The notes under the pieces are model-generated. The model saw only the letters and a program-made list of their open reading frames with translations, was not told the origin of the DNA and ran no database searches. Positions 1 through 8,623 of a stretch of 64,000 nucleotides of DNA are shown here, piece after piece. Source of the DNA: Prevotellaceae bacterium (GTDB lineage: Bacteria; Bacteroidota; Bacteroidia; Bacteroidales; Paludibacteraceae); the NCBI GenBank assembly GCA_020636675.1, contig JACJXK010000001.1, forward strand, positions 121,072 to 185,071. The letters are read 5' to 3'. The position numbers and the translations under genes were made by a program. Numbering within the stretch: the stretch's first letter is position 1; every line of letters starts with the position of its first letter.

Positions 1-481
1 CCCGTTCATATAAATCCGTATCAAGAAAATTTTGAAGTACCGCACGCGACCAATTGTTTTCTATTGTCTTATGAACAAAAAACAAAGCTTTGTTCGAGTC
101 GCTTTTACAATTATCAATAATATAGCGAATGTGTCCCCATGGAATCACAAATAATTCGTCCACAAGCTGTGGACGAATCTCCATGGCTTCTGCAAAAAGT
201 TTGTAAAAATATTTTGTATATTTCAGGTTAGTAGGCGAAAATCCTTTCACATCAGGAATTAGCGCACATAAATCATTACTGAGTTGTTTGTAGAAACTTG
301 AACCGTATTTGTTTTCTGCCTTTTTCTGTGAAATATCCTTACCAAGATTCCAATAGAACTCAATCAGAGCTGAATTTACCGAAATAGAGGCTTTCAACCT
401 TTGAGAAAGATAGTTGTTTTTTAATTGGACAATCCACTCTTTGTAAGAGACGTCATATTTATTTATTTCTGTTTTGCTCAT
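1..481 (-). CDS. YhcG/DUF1016-family protein, partial (C-terminus outside window)
   Basis: The reading frame starts with ATG at 481 (MSKTEINKYDVSYKEW) and runs open to the window edge, giving 160 codons. It matches the complete DUF1016 protein at 2100-3137 in the same family landmarks: YWNLGKDI, KGFSPTNLKY, IPWGHIRYII and ENNWSR. These belong to the N-terminal DUF1016 domain; the C-terminal PD-(D/E)XK nuclease half would lie beyond position 1. It begins only 2 bases after the stop of the preceding minus-strand gene (484-945), so the genes are probably co-transcribed. Family role: DUF1016 proteins are found beside restriction-modification genes and are presumed nucleases; the exact function here is inferred from context. 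Confidence 0.85.
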   Translation of the reverse strand, partial: MSKTEINKYDVSYKEWIVQLKNNYLSQRLKASISVNSALIEFYWNLGKDISQKKAENKYGSSFYKQLSNDLCALIPDVKGFSPTNLKYTKYFYKLFAEAMEIRPQLVDELFVIPWGHIRYIIDNCKSDSNKALFFVHKTIENNWSRAVLQNFLDTDLYER

Positions 482-483
482 AA

Positions 484-945
484 CTACAGATATTTTAATT
501 CTCCATTTTCATCAATATCGGCACGCAAGCCGTCTTTTACTCTCAAAAGACGTTCGAAATGTGTCCAACTGAGCAGTGGCAGTTGTTTTTTGAATTGGTC
601 AGGCACTGACTGACCCATTTGATTCAGGGAAACGTCAGGCATTGACTGACCAATATAAAAATCGCTAAAAAATTGATAAAATGCTCTGAAGTTTTTAATA
701 TTGGTAATGGAAAAGCCTTTTCCAAATTCAGTTGTTAAGGAGGCTGAGGCTAATTCTATGATGTGTTTACCATATTCCGCTCTCGATTTGCCGCCTTGTT
801 CCTGTACGACAATACGCTGACCTATCAGCCAGTTTTGTTGCACTTGTGCAAAATTCACAGCAGCGTAAACGACACGCCGTGCCGAATTTACAATCTCTTT
901 TAAGTCTGTAATGAATTGCGTTTCCTGTTTCTCTATGTTACTCAT
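484..945 (-). CDS. Short DUF1016 N-terminal-domain protein
   Basis: About 153 residues from MSNIEKQETQF; I chose this ATG because it overlaps the upstream stop (938) by 8 bases, giving tight translational coupling, whereas the longer frame at 975 lies inside the neighbouring gene. Residues such as QQNWLIGQRIV, AEYGKHIIELAS, FGKGFSITNIKNFRAFY and LLSWTHFERLLRV are typical of the DUF1016 N-terminal domain. There is no C-terminal PD-(D/E)XK half; the protein stops after GELKYL. It is therefore either a truncated paralogue or a stand-alone N-terminal domain that could still pair with the full-length neighbours. The residues QSMPDVSLNQMGQSVPD form a low-similarity insert in the middle. Confidence 0.75.
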   Translation of the reverse strand: MSNIEKQETQFITDLKEIVNSARRVVYAAVNFAQVQQNWLIGQRIVVQEQGGKSRAEYGKHIIELASASLTTEFGKGFSITNIKNFRAFYQFFSDFYIGQSMPDVSLNQMGQSVPDQFKKQLPLLSWTHFERLLRVKDGLRADIDENGELKYL

Positions 946-2020
946 CTTGCCCTCCTCCTTTCTTAAATTCTTCACTCCAATCTTCCAACTTTTGTTTCAA
1001 TAGCTTTTTATCAGGCAAATAGAGCATATATTCCGATGCGTGGATATTGGATTCTTTAGGCAAGGTAAGTTCCACAAGAGCGTCATTCTTCTCCTTACAT
1101 AGCAATATGCCTATTGTCGGGCTTTCAAAATCTTGTTTTACATACCTGTCATAATAATTAACATACATCTGCATCTGCCCCAAATCTTGATGAGATAGTT
1201 TATCTATCTTCAAATCTATAAGGACATAGCACCTTAGAAGCCTATTGTAAAACACAAGGTCAACAAAATAGCTATCTTCGTTGAACGTGAATCGTTTTTG
1301 ACGGGATTCAAACAGAAATCCTTTTCCGAGTTCTAACAGAAAGTCTTGCAGTTTGGAAATAATGGCATTTTCTAATCGGGTTTCGGAATAGGACGCTTCT
1401 TCTTTTAATCCTAAAAATTCGAGAGATAACGGACTCTTGATGATGTCAGTAGGCTTCTCTACGGTTTGTCCCTCTTGAGCTAATCTAAGGACTTCTTTTT
1501 TATCACGGCTTAAAGCCAGCCTTTCGTAGAGGCTCGCATTAAATTGTCTTTGCAATTGTCTGACACTCCAATTCTGTTCTTTACACTCAATTTCATAAAA
1601 ACGTCTCTCCTCATCCGACTTAATTCTGATCAGAACTAAATAATGCGACCAGCTAAGATTAAAATTTGGTGTGGTTTTCGAGTATGTCTGAACTTGATTG
1701 TCCGATGTTTCAAATTTCCCAGACAGTGTTTGGGAAATTGAGTACGTTCGATAGAACGCTCTCATGTATTCCAAATTAGAGGTAGAAAAACCTTTGCCAT
1801 ACTTGGGTGTTAATTTGTGAGACAAATCCTCTATCAGTGCATTTCCATACGCCGCCCTATGATTTCCTTGCTGCTCTTCTTCTACAATATATCTGCCTAT
1901 TTCATAGTAAGTATAGACCATTGCCGTGTTTATTGTAGAGGCAACATGTTTATGAGCCTGCTCTATCAGAGAGGCTATTTTATTATATAGTTCAATATTA
2001 CTGCTCATCTGTTTTTCCAT
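938..2020 (-). CDS. YhcG/DUF1016-family PD-(D/E)XK nuclease
   Basis: A full-length 360-residue member. The N-terminal DUF1016 domain covers roughly residues 5-170 (YGKGFSTSNLEYMRAFY, LSWSHYLVLIRI). The C-terminal nuclease fold is at about 230-340, with a visible PD-(D/E)XK core: D254 in YFVDLVFYN, then D269-x-K271 in VLIDLK. The gene starts immediately after the TAG of the hsdS stump and its end overlaps the next DUF1016 gene, so it sits inside one transcript running from hsdM. Proteins of this family often accompany type I restriction systems and toxins; nuclease activity is inferred from the motif, and the biological target is unknown. Confidence 0.88.
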   Translation of the reverse strand: MEKQMSSNIELYNKIASLIEQAHKHVASTINTAMVYTYYEIGRYIVEEEQQGNHRAAYGNALIEDLSHKLTPKYGKGFSTSNLEYMRAFYRTYSISQTLSGKFETSDNQVQTYSKTTPNFNLSWSHYLVLIRIKSDEERRFYEIECKEQNWSVRQLQRQFNASLYERLALSRDKKEVLRLAQEGQTVEKPTDIIKSPLSLEFLGLKEEASYSETRLENAIISKLQDFLLELGKGFLFESRQKRFTFNEDSYFVDLVFYNRLLRCYVLIDLKIDKLSHQDLGQMQMYVNYYDRYVKQDFESPTIGILLCKEKNDALVELTLPKESNIHASEYMLYLPDKKLLKQKLEDWSEEFKKGGGQDE

Positions 2021-2107
2021 CTATTGTAATTTAAAAATCAATCCCTGTATTTTCCACTCCACACCATCGGGACAGATGTCGTTTATGAGATGTTGTAGTT
2101 TATTCAT
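2021..2107 (-). pseudogene. 28-codon stump of type I specificity subunit hsdS
   Basis: The frame reads MNKLQHLINDICPDGVEWK and continues for nine more residues to a TAG. The opening (short helix, then (L/I)CPxGVE(Y/W)KxxG) is the characteristic start of HsdS specificity subunits, which normally run to about 400 residues. Its ATG overlaps the stop of the upstream DUF1016 gene (ATGAATAA) and its stop directly abuts the ATG of the downstream DUF1016 gene at 2020. So the promoter-proximal end of an hsdS gene remains while the rest has been replaced by DUF1016 genes. The assignment rests on a short stretch and is a recognition by eye. Confidence 0.6.
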
Positions 2108-3137
2108 TTTCGTCATCTTTCAATTTCTCCTCTAATTCTTCTACAGTCGGCAATTGAGGTTTAATGTTTTCAGGAATTGCATTGGTTAAATGATATTCAC
2201 TTATTCCCATCGGTTTTTGAATATCTCGCAAGGCGTATTCAACATCTATTTTGTTTTTCATCTTACATAAGATAATGCCAATGGTGTGATTATCGCCGTC
2301 TTTTCGCAGTTGAGTGTCTATTGCCGAAAGGTAGTAATTTAATTTCCCGGCATATTCGGGCTTAAATTTTCCGGCTTTCAGTTCGATTACTATATAGCAG
2401 CGTAATTCTACATGATAAAACAGCATGTCAATAAAGTAGTCTGTTTCGCCGATTTCTATCTTATATTGTCTGCCGAGAAATGCAAATCCCTTACCCATTT
2501 CAAGCAGGAACGCCGTTATGTGTTTTACTAATTCGTCTTCTATTGCTTTTTCTAATGCATCGTTTTCCAAACCCAGAAAATCGAAATTATAGGGGTCTTT
2601 GAATGTTTGTTCGGCAAGTAACGACTGCGTCTGCGGCAATGTTATTGCGAAGTTATTTGCAATGCAACCTTCGGTTCTGAATAAATCTGCCTTTATCTGC
2701 AGTTCCAATGTATCCCTGTCCCAGTTGTTCTCTATCGTTTTTCTGCAATAGTATTCGGCTTCATCGATAGAAGAAATCTTTGAAATAATAAGTCTATTAT
2801 GTCCCCACGGAATTTGTGCCACACCACGTGGCACAAACTGATATTTGGTAGCATAAAATTTATACCATTGTACCATGGCATATACGTTACGGCGCGAAAA
2901 ACCTTTAATTTCAGGAAAATTAACGTGCAATTCATTAGCAACCGTTTCTACTAAACAGCTTCCCCACGCAGATTTATTTTGTTTTTCGGCAATCTGTTTC
3001 CCAATTTCCCAATACAACGCTAATACTTGCGAATTGAGAGAAAAGGCAATCGTATTGCGAGTAGCAGCAACCGTACTTTTTAGTTGTTGAATCCATTTTT
3101 TGAATTCGGTATTATTTATTATTTCTGTTTTATCCAT
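2100..3137 (-). CDS. YhcG/DUF1016-family PD-(D/E)XK nuclease
   Basis: 345 residues. The N-terminal DUF1016 domain (about 10-160) has LYWEIGKQIA, IKGFSRRNVYAMVQWY, QIPWGHNRLII and TIENNWDRDTL; the C-terminal nuclease domain has D237 in DYFIDMLFYH and E252-x-K254 in VIELK, then IGIILCKMKN, the usual ending of the fold. It follows hsdM by 71 bases and its stop overlaps the hsdS stump. The protein at 1-481 is closer to this one than to the 360-residue paralogue, so the cluster holds two sub-types. Association with hsdM suggests a defence role; no experimental function can be read from the sequence. Confidence 0.88.
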   Translation of the reverse strand: MDKTEIINNTEFKKWIQQLKSTVAATRNTIAFSLNSQVLALYWEIGKQIAEKQNKSAWGSCLVETVANELHVNFPEIKGFSRRNVYAMVQWYKFYATKYQFVPRGVAQIPWGHNRLIISKISSIDEAEYYCRKTIENNWDRDTLELQIKADLFRTEGCIANNFAITLPQTQSLLAEQTFKDPYNFDFLGLENDALEKAIEDELVKHITAFLLEMGKGFAFLGRQYKIEIGETDYFIDMLFYHVELRCYIVIELKAGKFKPEYAGKLNYYLSAIDTQLRKDGDNHTIGIILCKMKNKIDVEYALRDIQKPMGISEYHLTNAIPENIKPQLPTVEELEEKLKDDENE

Positions 3138-3208
3138 ATCGATTGTACTATATTTCTTTGCTTTCTTGCTGAACTATCCGGAAATTCCGAATAGTTGGAC
3201 CTTGCTAT

Positions 3209-4756
3209 TTACCCCTCAATCTCCTTGATTATGGCGTCAATGTCGGCACGGAGTGCATTTATCTTCTCCACCGTCTGGGCAATCTCGGCATTCAACTCCT
3301 TAATGTCTATCTTCTCGCGGTTATCCTTGGCCTCGACATACGAACTGACCGAGAGATTGTAGTCATTCTCGGCAATCAGGCTATTGTCCACCAACTTGGC
3401 TACATACTCGACATCCTCTTTATGGTCGAATATCTCCATAATGCGCTCAATGTGCTTATCCTCAAGAATGTTGTTGTTGGTCACTTTCTTGAAGAAATCT
3501 TCGCCGCTGGCGTCGATAAACTGGGTTTTAGCATCTCGCTTGTTTTTGGCAAGCACCAAAATATTCACCGCTATCGAAGTGCCGTAAAAGAGGTTAGGTG
3601 CTAACGATATGACCGTTTCCACAAAGTTGTTATCTACCAGATACTTTCTTATCTTCTGCTCCGCACCGCCACGGTAGAAGATTCCGGGAAAACAGACGAT
3701 GGCCGCACGTCCCTTGCTCGACAAGTAGTTCAAAGCGTGAAGCACAAAAGCGAAGTCGGCCTTCGACTTGGGCGCAAGCACGCCGGCAGGAGCAAAACGG
3801 TCGTCGTTGATAAGCGTAGGGTCGTCGGAGCCTATCCAACTGACCGAGTATGGAGGATTAGAGACAATGGCATCAAATGGTTTGTCATCGCCAAACTGCG
3901 GGGATAAAAGCGTATCGCCCAACACAATGCGGAATTTGTCGTATTCTACATTGTGCAGGAACATATTCATACGGGCAAGGTTGTAGGTGGTGTGGTTTAT
4001 CTCCTGCCCGAAAAATCCGTCTTCGATTATGTGGTTGTCGAAATGTTTCTTGGCCTGCAAGAGCAAAGAGCCCGAACCGCACGCCGGGTCGTAGATTCTG
4101 TTTACGCTCGTCTGCTTGTGCATCGCAAGTTGCGCAATGAGCTTGGAGACGTGTTGCGGCGTGAAAAACTCGCCTCCAGACTTCCCGGCGTTGGCCGCAT
4201 AGTTGTTTATCAGATATTCGTATGCGTCGCCAAAAAGATCTATTTTGTTATCTTCAAAATTGCCAAAATCCAGCTCTTCCACGCCTTTCAGTACGGCCGC
4301 CAGACGGCTGTTCTTGCCTTCGACGGAGTTGCCGAGCCGTGTGCTGGTGGTATCGAAATCGGCAAACAGGCCCTTTATGTTTGCCTCCGAATCACAACCC
4401 AATGCCGAACTCTCGATGGCATCAAAAATTGTTTTTAGGTCTGTATTTAGATTGGGGTTTGCATTAGCGTTTTTTGCCACATTCACAAACAGTTGGCTTG
4501 GATAGATAAAATATCCTTTTGATTTAACCGCATCTTCAATGATTGCCTGCGGAATTTGACCGTCGGCCATTGAAGCATAATCGAAGCTCTCGTCACCACC
4601 CTCGATATAGTTCGTAAAATGCTCACTGATAAAACGATAAAACAGCGTTCCTAAAACAAACTGTTTGAAGTCCCATCCATCAACTGCGCCACGTACTTCG
4701 TTGGCAATTTTCCATATCTTAGACTGTAATTCGTCACGTTGATTCACACTTGTCAT
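3209..4756 (-). CDS. hsdM: Type I restriction-modification DNA methyltransferase subunit (HsdM)
   Basis: 515 residues, the usual length. The N-terminal helical domain (about 8-150) has the family opening [21 protein letters not shown]. The N6-adenine methyltransferase domain follows: [12 protein letters not shown] at 195-206, S-adenosylmethionine-binding DPACGSG at 223-229 and catalytic NPPY at 300-303. A C-terminal coiled region ([17 protein letters not shown]) normally contacts HsdS. HsdM methylates adenine in the recognition site chosen by HsdS. Here the next genes are DUF1016 proteins and only an hsdS stump, so a functional specificity subunit must lie beyond position 1 or elsewhere if the enzyme is active. 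hsdR is not in the window. Confidence 0.95.
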   Translation of the reverse strand: MTSVNQRDELQSKIWKIANEVRGAVDGWDFKQFVLGTLFYRFISEHFTNYIEGGDESFDYASMADGQIPQAIIEDAVKSKGYFIYPSQLFVNVAKNANANPNLNTDLKTIFDAIESSALGCDSEANIKGLFADFDTTSTRLGNSVEGKNSRLAAVLKGVEELDFGNFEDNKIDLFGDAYEYLINNYAANAGKSGGEFFTPQHVSKLIAQLAMHKQTSVNRIYDPACGSGSLLLQAKKHFDNHIIEDGFFGQEINHTTYNLARMNMFLHNVEYDKFRIVLGDTLLSPQFGDDKPFDAIVSNPPYSVSWIGSDDPTLINDDRFAPAGVLAPKSKADFAFVLHALNYLSSKGRAAIVCFPGIFYRGGAEQKIRKYLVDNNFVETVISLAPNLFYGTSIAVNILVLAKNKRDAKTQFIDASGEDFFKKVTNNNILEDKHIERIMEIFDHKEDVEYVAKLVDNSLIAENDYNLSVSSYVEAKDNREKIDIKELNAEIAQTVEKINALRADIDAIIKEIEG

Positions 4757-5408
4757 ATTATGCTTTATTTACTTTTATTTATCAAATCACGTTTATTCAT
4801 ATCCAACAAGCACCTTCAGATTTGGCTGTGAGGCAGTTGGAGCATCATTTCGAGATGGACGAGAATTTCTTGCCTAACTGTCCATCCAACCATATCCCTG
4901 CCTTTTTCTTCTCTACAAGAACAATTTTTATGCGATTGACACATTCCTTTTTGATTGTGATTTTTTTATACATTGACCATCTTTCAAAATTATTGAAAAT
5001 AGTTCAACATGCCAAACAAATAGGCTCCATAACGATTTTTACGTCTCAAAATTACTTTATCAAGCGCAAAGAAACGCCATCAAGACATACAAGCTTGTCA
5101 CTGCAAATTACTCCATACTACATTCCGAAAAACTGCCACCGCCATCGTAACGCAACCACTCCGCAAAACCAATAAAAACTGCATTTTCACCAATTAGCGA
5201 TCCATCGCTGTTTTCCACATACGACACGCACAACAAACCACTTAACACAGCACTTACTCCATTGCATTTTAGTTTGTTTTATGACCACTTAGTAACGGAA
5301 ACAAACAATAAAAATGCGCTTTTTACGTTATGCATAGAAAGGCTAGCAAGCAGGACATTCCGTTTTTTTCCAAAAATGCCAGCCATCAACTATTAAAATT
5401 ATAAGGTT
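4757..5408. other. Gene-free stretch between hsdM and sod
   Basis: No convincing gene. A frame of 141 codons on the plus strand from 4750 has no recognisable domain and low-complexity composition and I do not accept it. On the minus strand TAATTTTG at 4985-4992 fits the Bacteroidetes -7 box and could drive hsdM, though it is about 230 bases upstream of the start. Confidence 0.5.
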
Positions 5409-6026
5409 ATGAAACTAGAACTATTGCCGTTAAAGTACGCAAAAGAAGCTCTCGAACCAGAAATTTCAAGAAAGACAATGGAATTTCACCACGACAAGCA
5501 TCTCCAAGCCTACATCAACAACTTCAACCAACTGATAGAAGGTACAAAACTGGAAGATTGTTCGCTAGAAGATGTCATCAAAAAAGCCAGCGGTCCCCTA
5601 TTCAACAATGCCGCCCAGGCATGGAACCACCAATTTTTCTTCGACTCACTATCCGAGAAGAAAGGGCAAAAGCCATTGAATAAGACAGAAGAAATGATTA
5701 TTAACAAATGGAAGTCGTTCGATAGATTTAAAGAAGAGTTCAATAAATCCGCCAACTTCCATTTCGGTTCCGGATGGACGTGGCTCTACCTCGACAAGAA
5801 CAAGGAGATGAGCATAAGAAGCGAATTCAACGCCAGCAACCCGATGAGTTATGGATTAACCCCCATACTAACCTTCGACCTTTGGGAACACGCATATTAT
5901 ATGGACTACCAAAACAGACGGGCCGAATACATCAATGCATTATGGAACATCATCAACTGGGAGATTGTAGAAAAAAGAATAGAAACATTCTTTGAAGAGC
6001 AGAAAAACACAAAACGCTATTTCTGA
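5409..6026 (+). CDS. sodB: Iron/manganese superoxide dismutase
   Basis: 205 residues of the Fe/Mn SOD family, which converts superoxide to hydrogen peroxide and oxygen in the cytoplasm. The four metal ligands are visible: H27 (EFHHDKH), H74 (AWNHQFF), D157 and H161 (FDLWEHAYY). Q70 in NNAAQAWNH is in the position of the active-site glutamine of iron-type enzymes, so iron or cambialistic use is likely. No signal peptide. The start is supported by a purine-rich AAGG about 5 bases upstream. The gene stands alone and ends before a strong shared terminator at 6186-6217. Confidence 0.95.
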   Translation: MKLELLPLKYAKEALEPEISRKTMEFHHDKHLQAYINNFNQLIEGTKLEDCSLEDVIKKASGPLFNNAAQAWNHQFFFDSLSEKKGQKPLNKTEEMIINKWKSFDRFKEEFNKSANFHFGSGWTWLYLDKNKEMSIRSEFNASNPMSYGLTPILTFDLWEHAYYMDYQNRRAEYINALWNIINWEIVEKRIETFFEEQKNTKRYF

Positions 6027-6185
6027 CCATTCCCGCAAAATCCTACAAAAACACATTGCATATTCGCAGCAAGAGTAACATTCTATTTTAAATGCAAGTC
6101 TGTCGCCGGCATCTCTTTTACATCCGGGGAAAGATTAGTTTGTTACTCTTTCTTCAAAAACTTTCCTTTACGGATTTCATCGAAA

Positions 6186-6217
6186 AAAAAATGGCTCCTA
6201 ATCTGGAGCCATTTTTT
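6186..6217. terminator. Bidirectional terminator between sod and PAP2 gene
   Basis: Perfect stem ATGGCTCC/GGAGCCAT (6191-6198 and 6205-6212) with a 6-base loop, flanked by A-tract on the left and T-tract on the right, so it can end transcription from both the plus-strand sod and the converging PAP2 gene. Confidence 0.85.
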
Positions 6218-6241
6218 GATATATTCCGAAAGAGAAACAGA

Positions 6242-6946
6242 TCATACAGTAGTCATCTTATACGCAAAGAAGACGATACAAAAAAAGACGATGAGCAGCA
6301 CTCCCAACAGTCTGTTCAAATCAGATTTTTCAAAACCGGAAGCCGTCCTCGTGGACGCGATTGCATGCTTGCTCAATTGGTATTTTTTGTTGTTCCAGAA
6401 ATGGCAGTAGATGAAATAACACAATCCGCCGAACAAAAGACCGAGAGAAATACCAGTCAAGATATCCAGAGGGAAATGCACTCCCAAATAGAGACGTGTA
6501 TAGGCACAAAGCGTGGCCCATACAAACACAACAAGAGAATACCACCTATATCTGAAAAGCAGAGCGGAGAACATGGCAAAGCCAAACGAATTGGCCGCAT
6601 GGGACGACGGGAATCCGAACGCTCCACCCCTATAATCATGGACATACTGCAAAAGATCCATCACCAACGGATCATGACCGGGTCTTGGCCTCGCCACCAA
6701 GGGTTTCATTATCGACGACGATACCTGATCGCACAAGACGAAAACAGCGATAATCATCAATATAACAGGAATAGCCTCCCTGCCCTTATTCTTACACACC
6801 ACATACAATAACATCAACACCACCGGCACCCAAATAAAAATCTGCGTCGTCATCCACATAAAGTAGTCGCCAAAAACAGTATGGCTACCGCTTAGATTGA
6901 GAGCAACCATCATCTGACGGTCCCACTCCAGAATATTCTCCATCAT
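6242..6946 (-). CDS. PAP2-family membrane phosphatase
   Basis: About 234 residues from MMENILEWDRQ; a longer frame to 6991 adds 15 residues that look like leader sequence rather than protein. The three PAP2 signature motifs are present: KPLVARPRP, PSSHAANS and the (S/T)R-x5-H-x3-D motif as TRLYLGVHFPLDI. At least five hydrophobic helices surround them. Members dephosphorylate lipid pyrophosphates or phosphates (for example undecaprenyl pyrophosphate or phosphatidylglycerophosphate) at the outer face of the inner membrane. Which substrate applies cannot be told. The gene converges on sod and shares its terminator. Confidence 0.9.
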   Translation of the reverse strand: MMENILEWDRQMMVALNLSGSHTVFGDYFMWMTTQIFIWVPVVLMLLYVVCKNKGREAIPVILMIIAVFVLCDQVSSSIMKPLVARPRPGHDPLVMDLLQYVHDYRGGAFGFPSSHAANSFGFAMFSALLFRYRWYSLVVFVWATLCAYTRLYLGVHFPLDILTGISLGLLFGGLCYFIYCHFWNNKKYQLSKHAIASTRTASGFEKSDLNRLLGVLLIVFFCIVFFAYKMTTV

Positions 6947-7183
6947 ATCGCTACATTTGAAAATTGACACGAACCACACTCTTAACCTCACGAAAAAGAT
7001 TATCCCCTCATTTCTTCCTTACCCAACGGGTTCTATCATTAAACATTTTTTATAAACGTCTTTTTTCTCATTTTATTGCATTTTCGTCCGCATTTCCCTG
7101 CACAAAATCAAGGAAAAAGAGGCGACGACAATTACCAAACAAAGCTTCAGGGAAACAAACAACTGTCTCTTTCACCTTTCCTG

Positions 7184-7193
7184 GTTAATACAA
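7184..7193. repeat. Left target-site duplication of the insertion sequence
   Basis: GTTAATACAA, identical to 8441-8450 on the other side of the element. Confidence 0.9.
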
Positions 7194-8440
7194 CAGGGTC
7201 AACGCATTTAAATTCCCAGCAAATCGAGCAGGAACTTGTTGTCCCATCCGGCCTTGAGCCTTTTCGAGACTAATGACCCTTTGGACTTGTCCTTCTTCAG
7301 GAGGTTTATCCCTATCTTTCTGATGAAGGAAAAGTTGTGGGCCGAGTTTCCCGTCCTCTTGCGCTGTCTGTCCTCGTTGAAGACGACGTCCAGAGTCCAA
7401 TGTAGGGAATTCTCCACTCCCCAGTGCGCCCTGATGTGGCGGTTGAACTCGGAAGCGGAGCCTTTCATGCTGCTGATGTAATAGCGGACCTGCTCCTCCG
7501 TCTTTTTCCCGACTTCCCGTTTGGCCTCCACCTTCACGATGCTCGCCATGTTCGTCCAACGTTCCCTGCCGTCGATGAACTTCAGATCCCGGATGACCCC
7601 GCACCTGCGGGTTTCGATGCGTCCGTGCCCCTTTTCCACCGTCTCGTCCTCGGAGTCGGCTTTTTGCCTTTCAAAGGCATGTTCGACCTGCTCCAGCATT
7701 TCCTTCTGGTTGCCCTTGACCGAGAGGATGTAGTCGGCTTCGTTTTCGATGATTTTGTCGGCTATCTTCGTCTGCGTGCCCATGGCGTCTATGGTGACTA
7801 TCTCCCCCTTTATATCAAGCATGTCAAGCAGGAGCGGGATTGCCGTTATCTCGTTGCTCTTCATGTCAACCTTCAGTTGCCCGAGCACGAGCCCGTTGTT
7901 GGACGCCCATGCGCTGACCATGTGTATCGGGCGGATCTCGTGGAAACCGTCCTTCGACCCCTTCACCGTCTTCCCGTCTATGGCTATCACCTCCCGCCCG
8001 ATGTCCGCATTCTTCAACGACTGCGTCCACTCAACGAACATACGTTCGAAGCTCTGGGGGCTGATCAGGGAAAACACCCTGTTTATCGTGTCGTGGGAGG
8101 GTATGCCGTTCGGCAGTTTCAGTATGGTTTTCAGGAACTCTAATTTTGTCTTCCCGAACAGCTCTATCGCATCCCACGACTCGGCGCCGCACAGCACGCC
8201 CAAAATGGACAGTATGACAATGTCGCACAGCAGGTGCTTCTTGTTCCTGTTCAACCTCGGGTCCGGAATCCTTTCGAAATAGGTGTGCAACGACGTTTTC
8301 TGCATATTCATGTTTTTTTTCGCAAAAGAAACGCATTTGAACTTCTATTTCAAAACAAATACAACATAAGTTATTAACAGTCAATTTATTAAATTGTTAA
8401 TAATGGTCTATTTTTAGTTTTTTTATATGCGTTGACCCTG
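7194..8440. mobile_element. Complete ISAs1-family insertion sequence (1247 bp)
   Basis: Terminal inverted repeats CAGGGTCAACGCAT at 7194-7207 and its perfect reverse complement at 8427-8440. Direct repeats GTTAATACAA sit immediately outside both ends (7184-7193 and 8441-8450), a 10-bp target duplication as expected for this family. The single transposase gene lies inside on the minus strand. The perfect ends, perfect duplication and intact gene point to a recent insertion, in the gap between the PAP2 gene and trkA. Confidence 0.95.
7208..8311 (-). CDS. ISAs1-family transposase
   Basis: 367 residues, DDE transposase. Family features: an N-terminal ERIPDPRLNRNKKHLLCDIV block, the first catalytic Asp in VIAIDGKTVKGS, the second in EIVTIDAMGTQ, YILSVKGNQKEM, and the C-terminal HWGVENSLHWTLDVVFNEDRQR with the catalytic Glu. 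It fills the element from inverted repeat to inverted repeat with no frameshift. The ATG at 8311 gives MNMQKTSLHTYFERIPDPR; a second ATG two codons later is also possible. Confidence 0.95.
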   Translation of the reverse strand: MNMQKTSLHTYFERIPDPRLNRNKKHLLCDIVILSILGVLCGAESWDAIELFGKTKLEFLKTILKLPNGIPSHDTINRVFSLISPQSFERMFVEWTQSLKNADIGREVIAIDGKTVKGSKDGFHEIRPIHMVSAWASNNGLVLGQLKVDMKSNEITAIPLLLDMLDIKGEIVTIDAMGTQTKIADKIIENEADYILSVKGNQKEMLEQVEHAFERQKADSEDETVEKGHGRIETRRCGVIRDLKFIDGRERWTNMASIVKVEAKREVGKKTEEQVRYYISSMKGSASEFNRHIRAHWGVENSLHWTLDVVFNEDRQRKRTGNSAHNFSFIRKIGINLLKKDKSKGSLVSKRLKAGWDNKFLLDLLGI

Positions 8441-8450
8441 GTTAATACAA
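8441..8450. repeat. Right target-site duplication of the insertion sequence
   Basis: GTTAATACAA, identical to 7184-7193. Confidence 0.9.
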
Positions 8451-8481
8451 CAAAAAGTATACAAAATAGAAAAATTATAAC

Positions 8482-8489
8482 TAAATTTG
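8482..8489 (+). promoter_or_regulatory. Probable -7 box for trkA-trkH
   Basis: TAAATTTG matches the Bacteroidetes TAnnTTTG box, about 135 bases before the trkA start and 32 bases outside the insertion sequence, so the insertion left it intact but replaced what lies upstream. Confidence 0.5.
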
Positions 8490-8623
8490 CCGCGCAACGT
8501 GTCACTAAAATACAAAAAAACAGATATACCCTATTGCATGAGAACCATAGGGTTACATAATAATAATCTCAGAAGTCTAAGAGTTTGGAACAGCCTCTTT
8601 TACGGAGGAGAAAGATACTGAAA

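Noticed and set aside
4750..5175. 141-codon plus-strand frame upstream of sod
   Set aside because: No domain, no ribosome site, overlaps the hsdM start and reads as low-complexity intergenic sequence.
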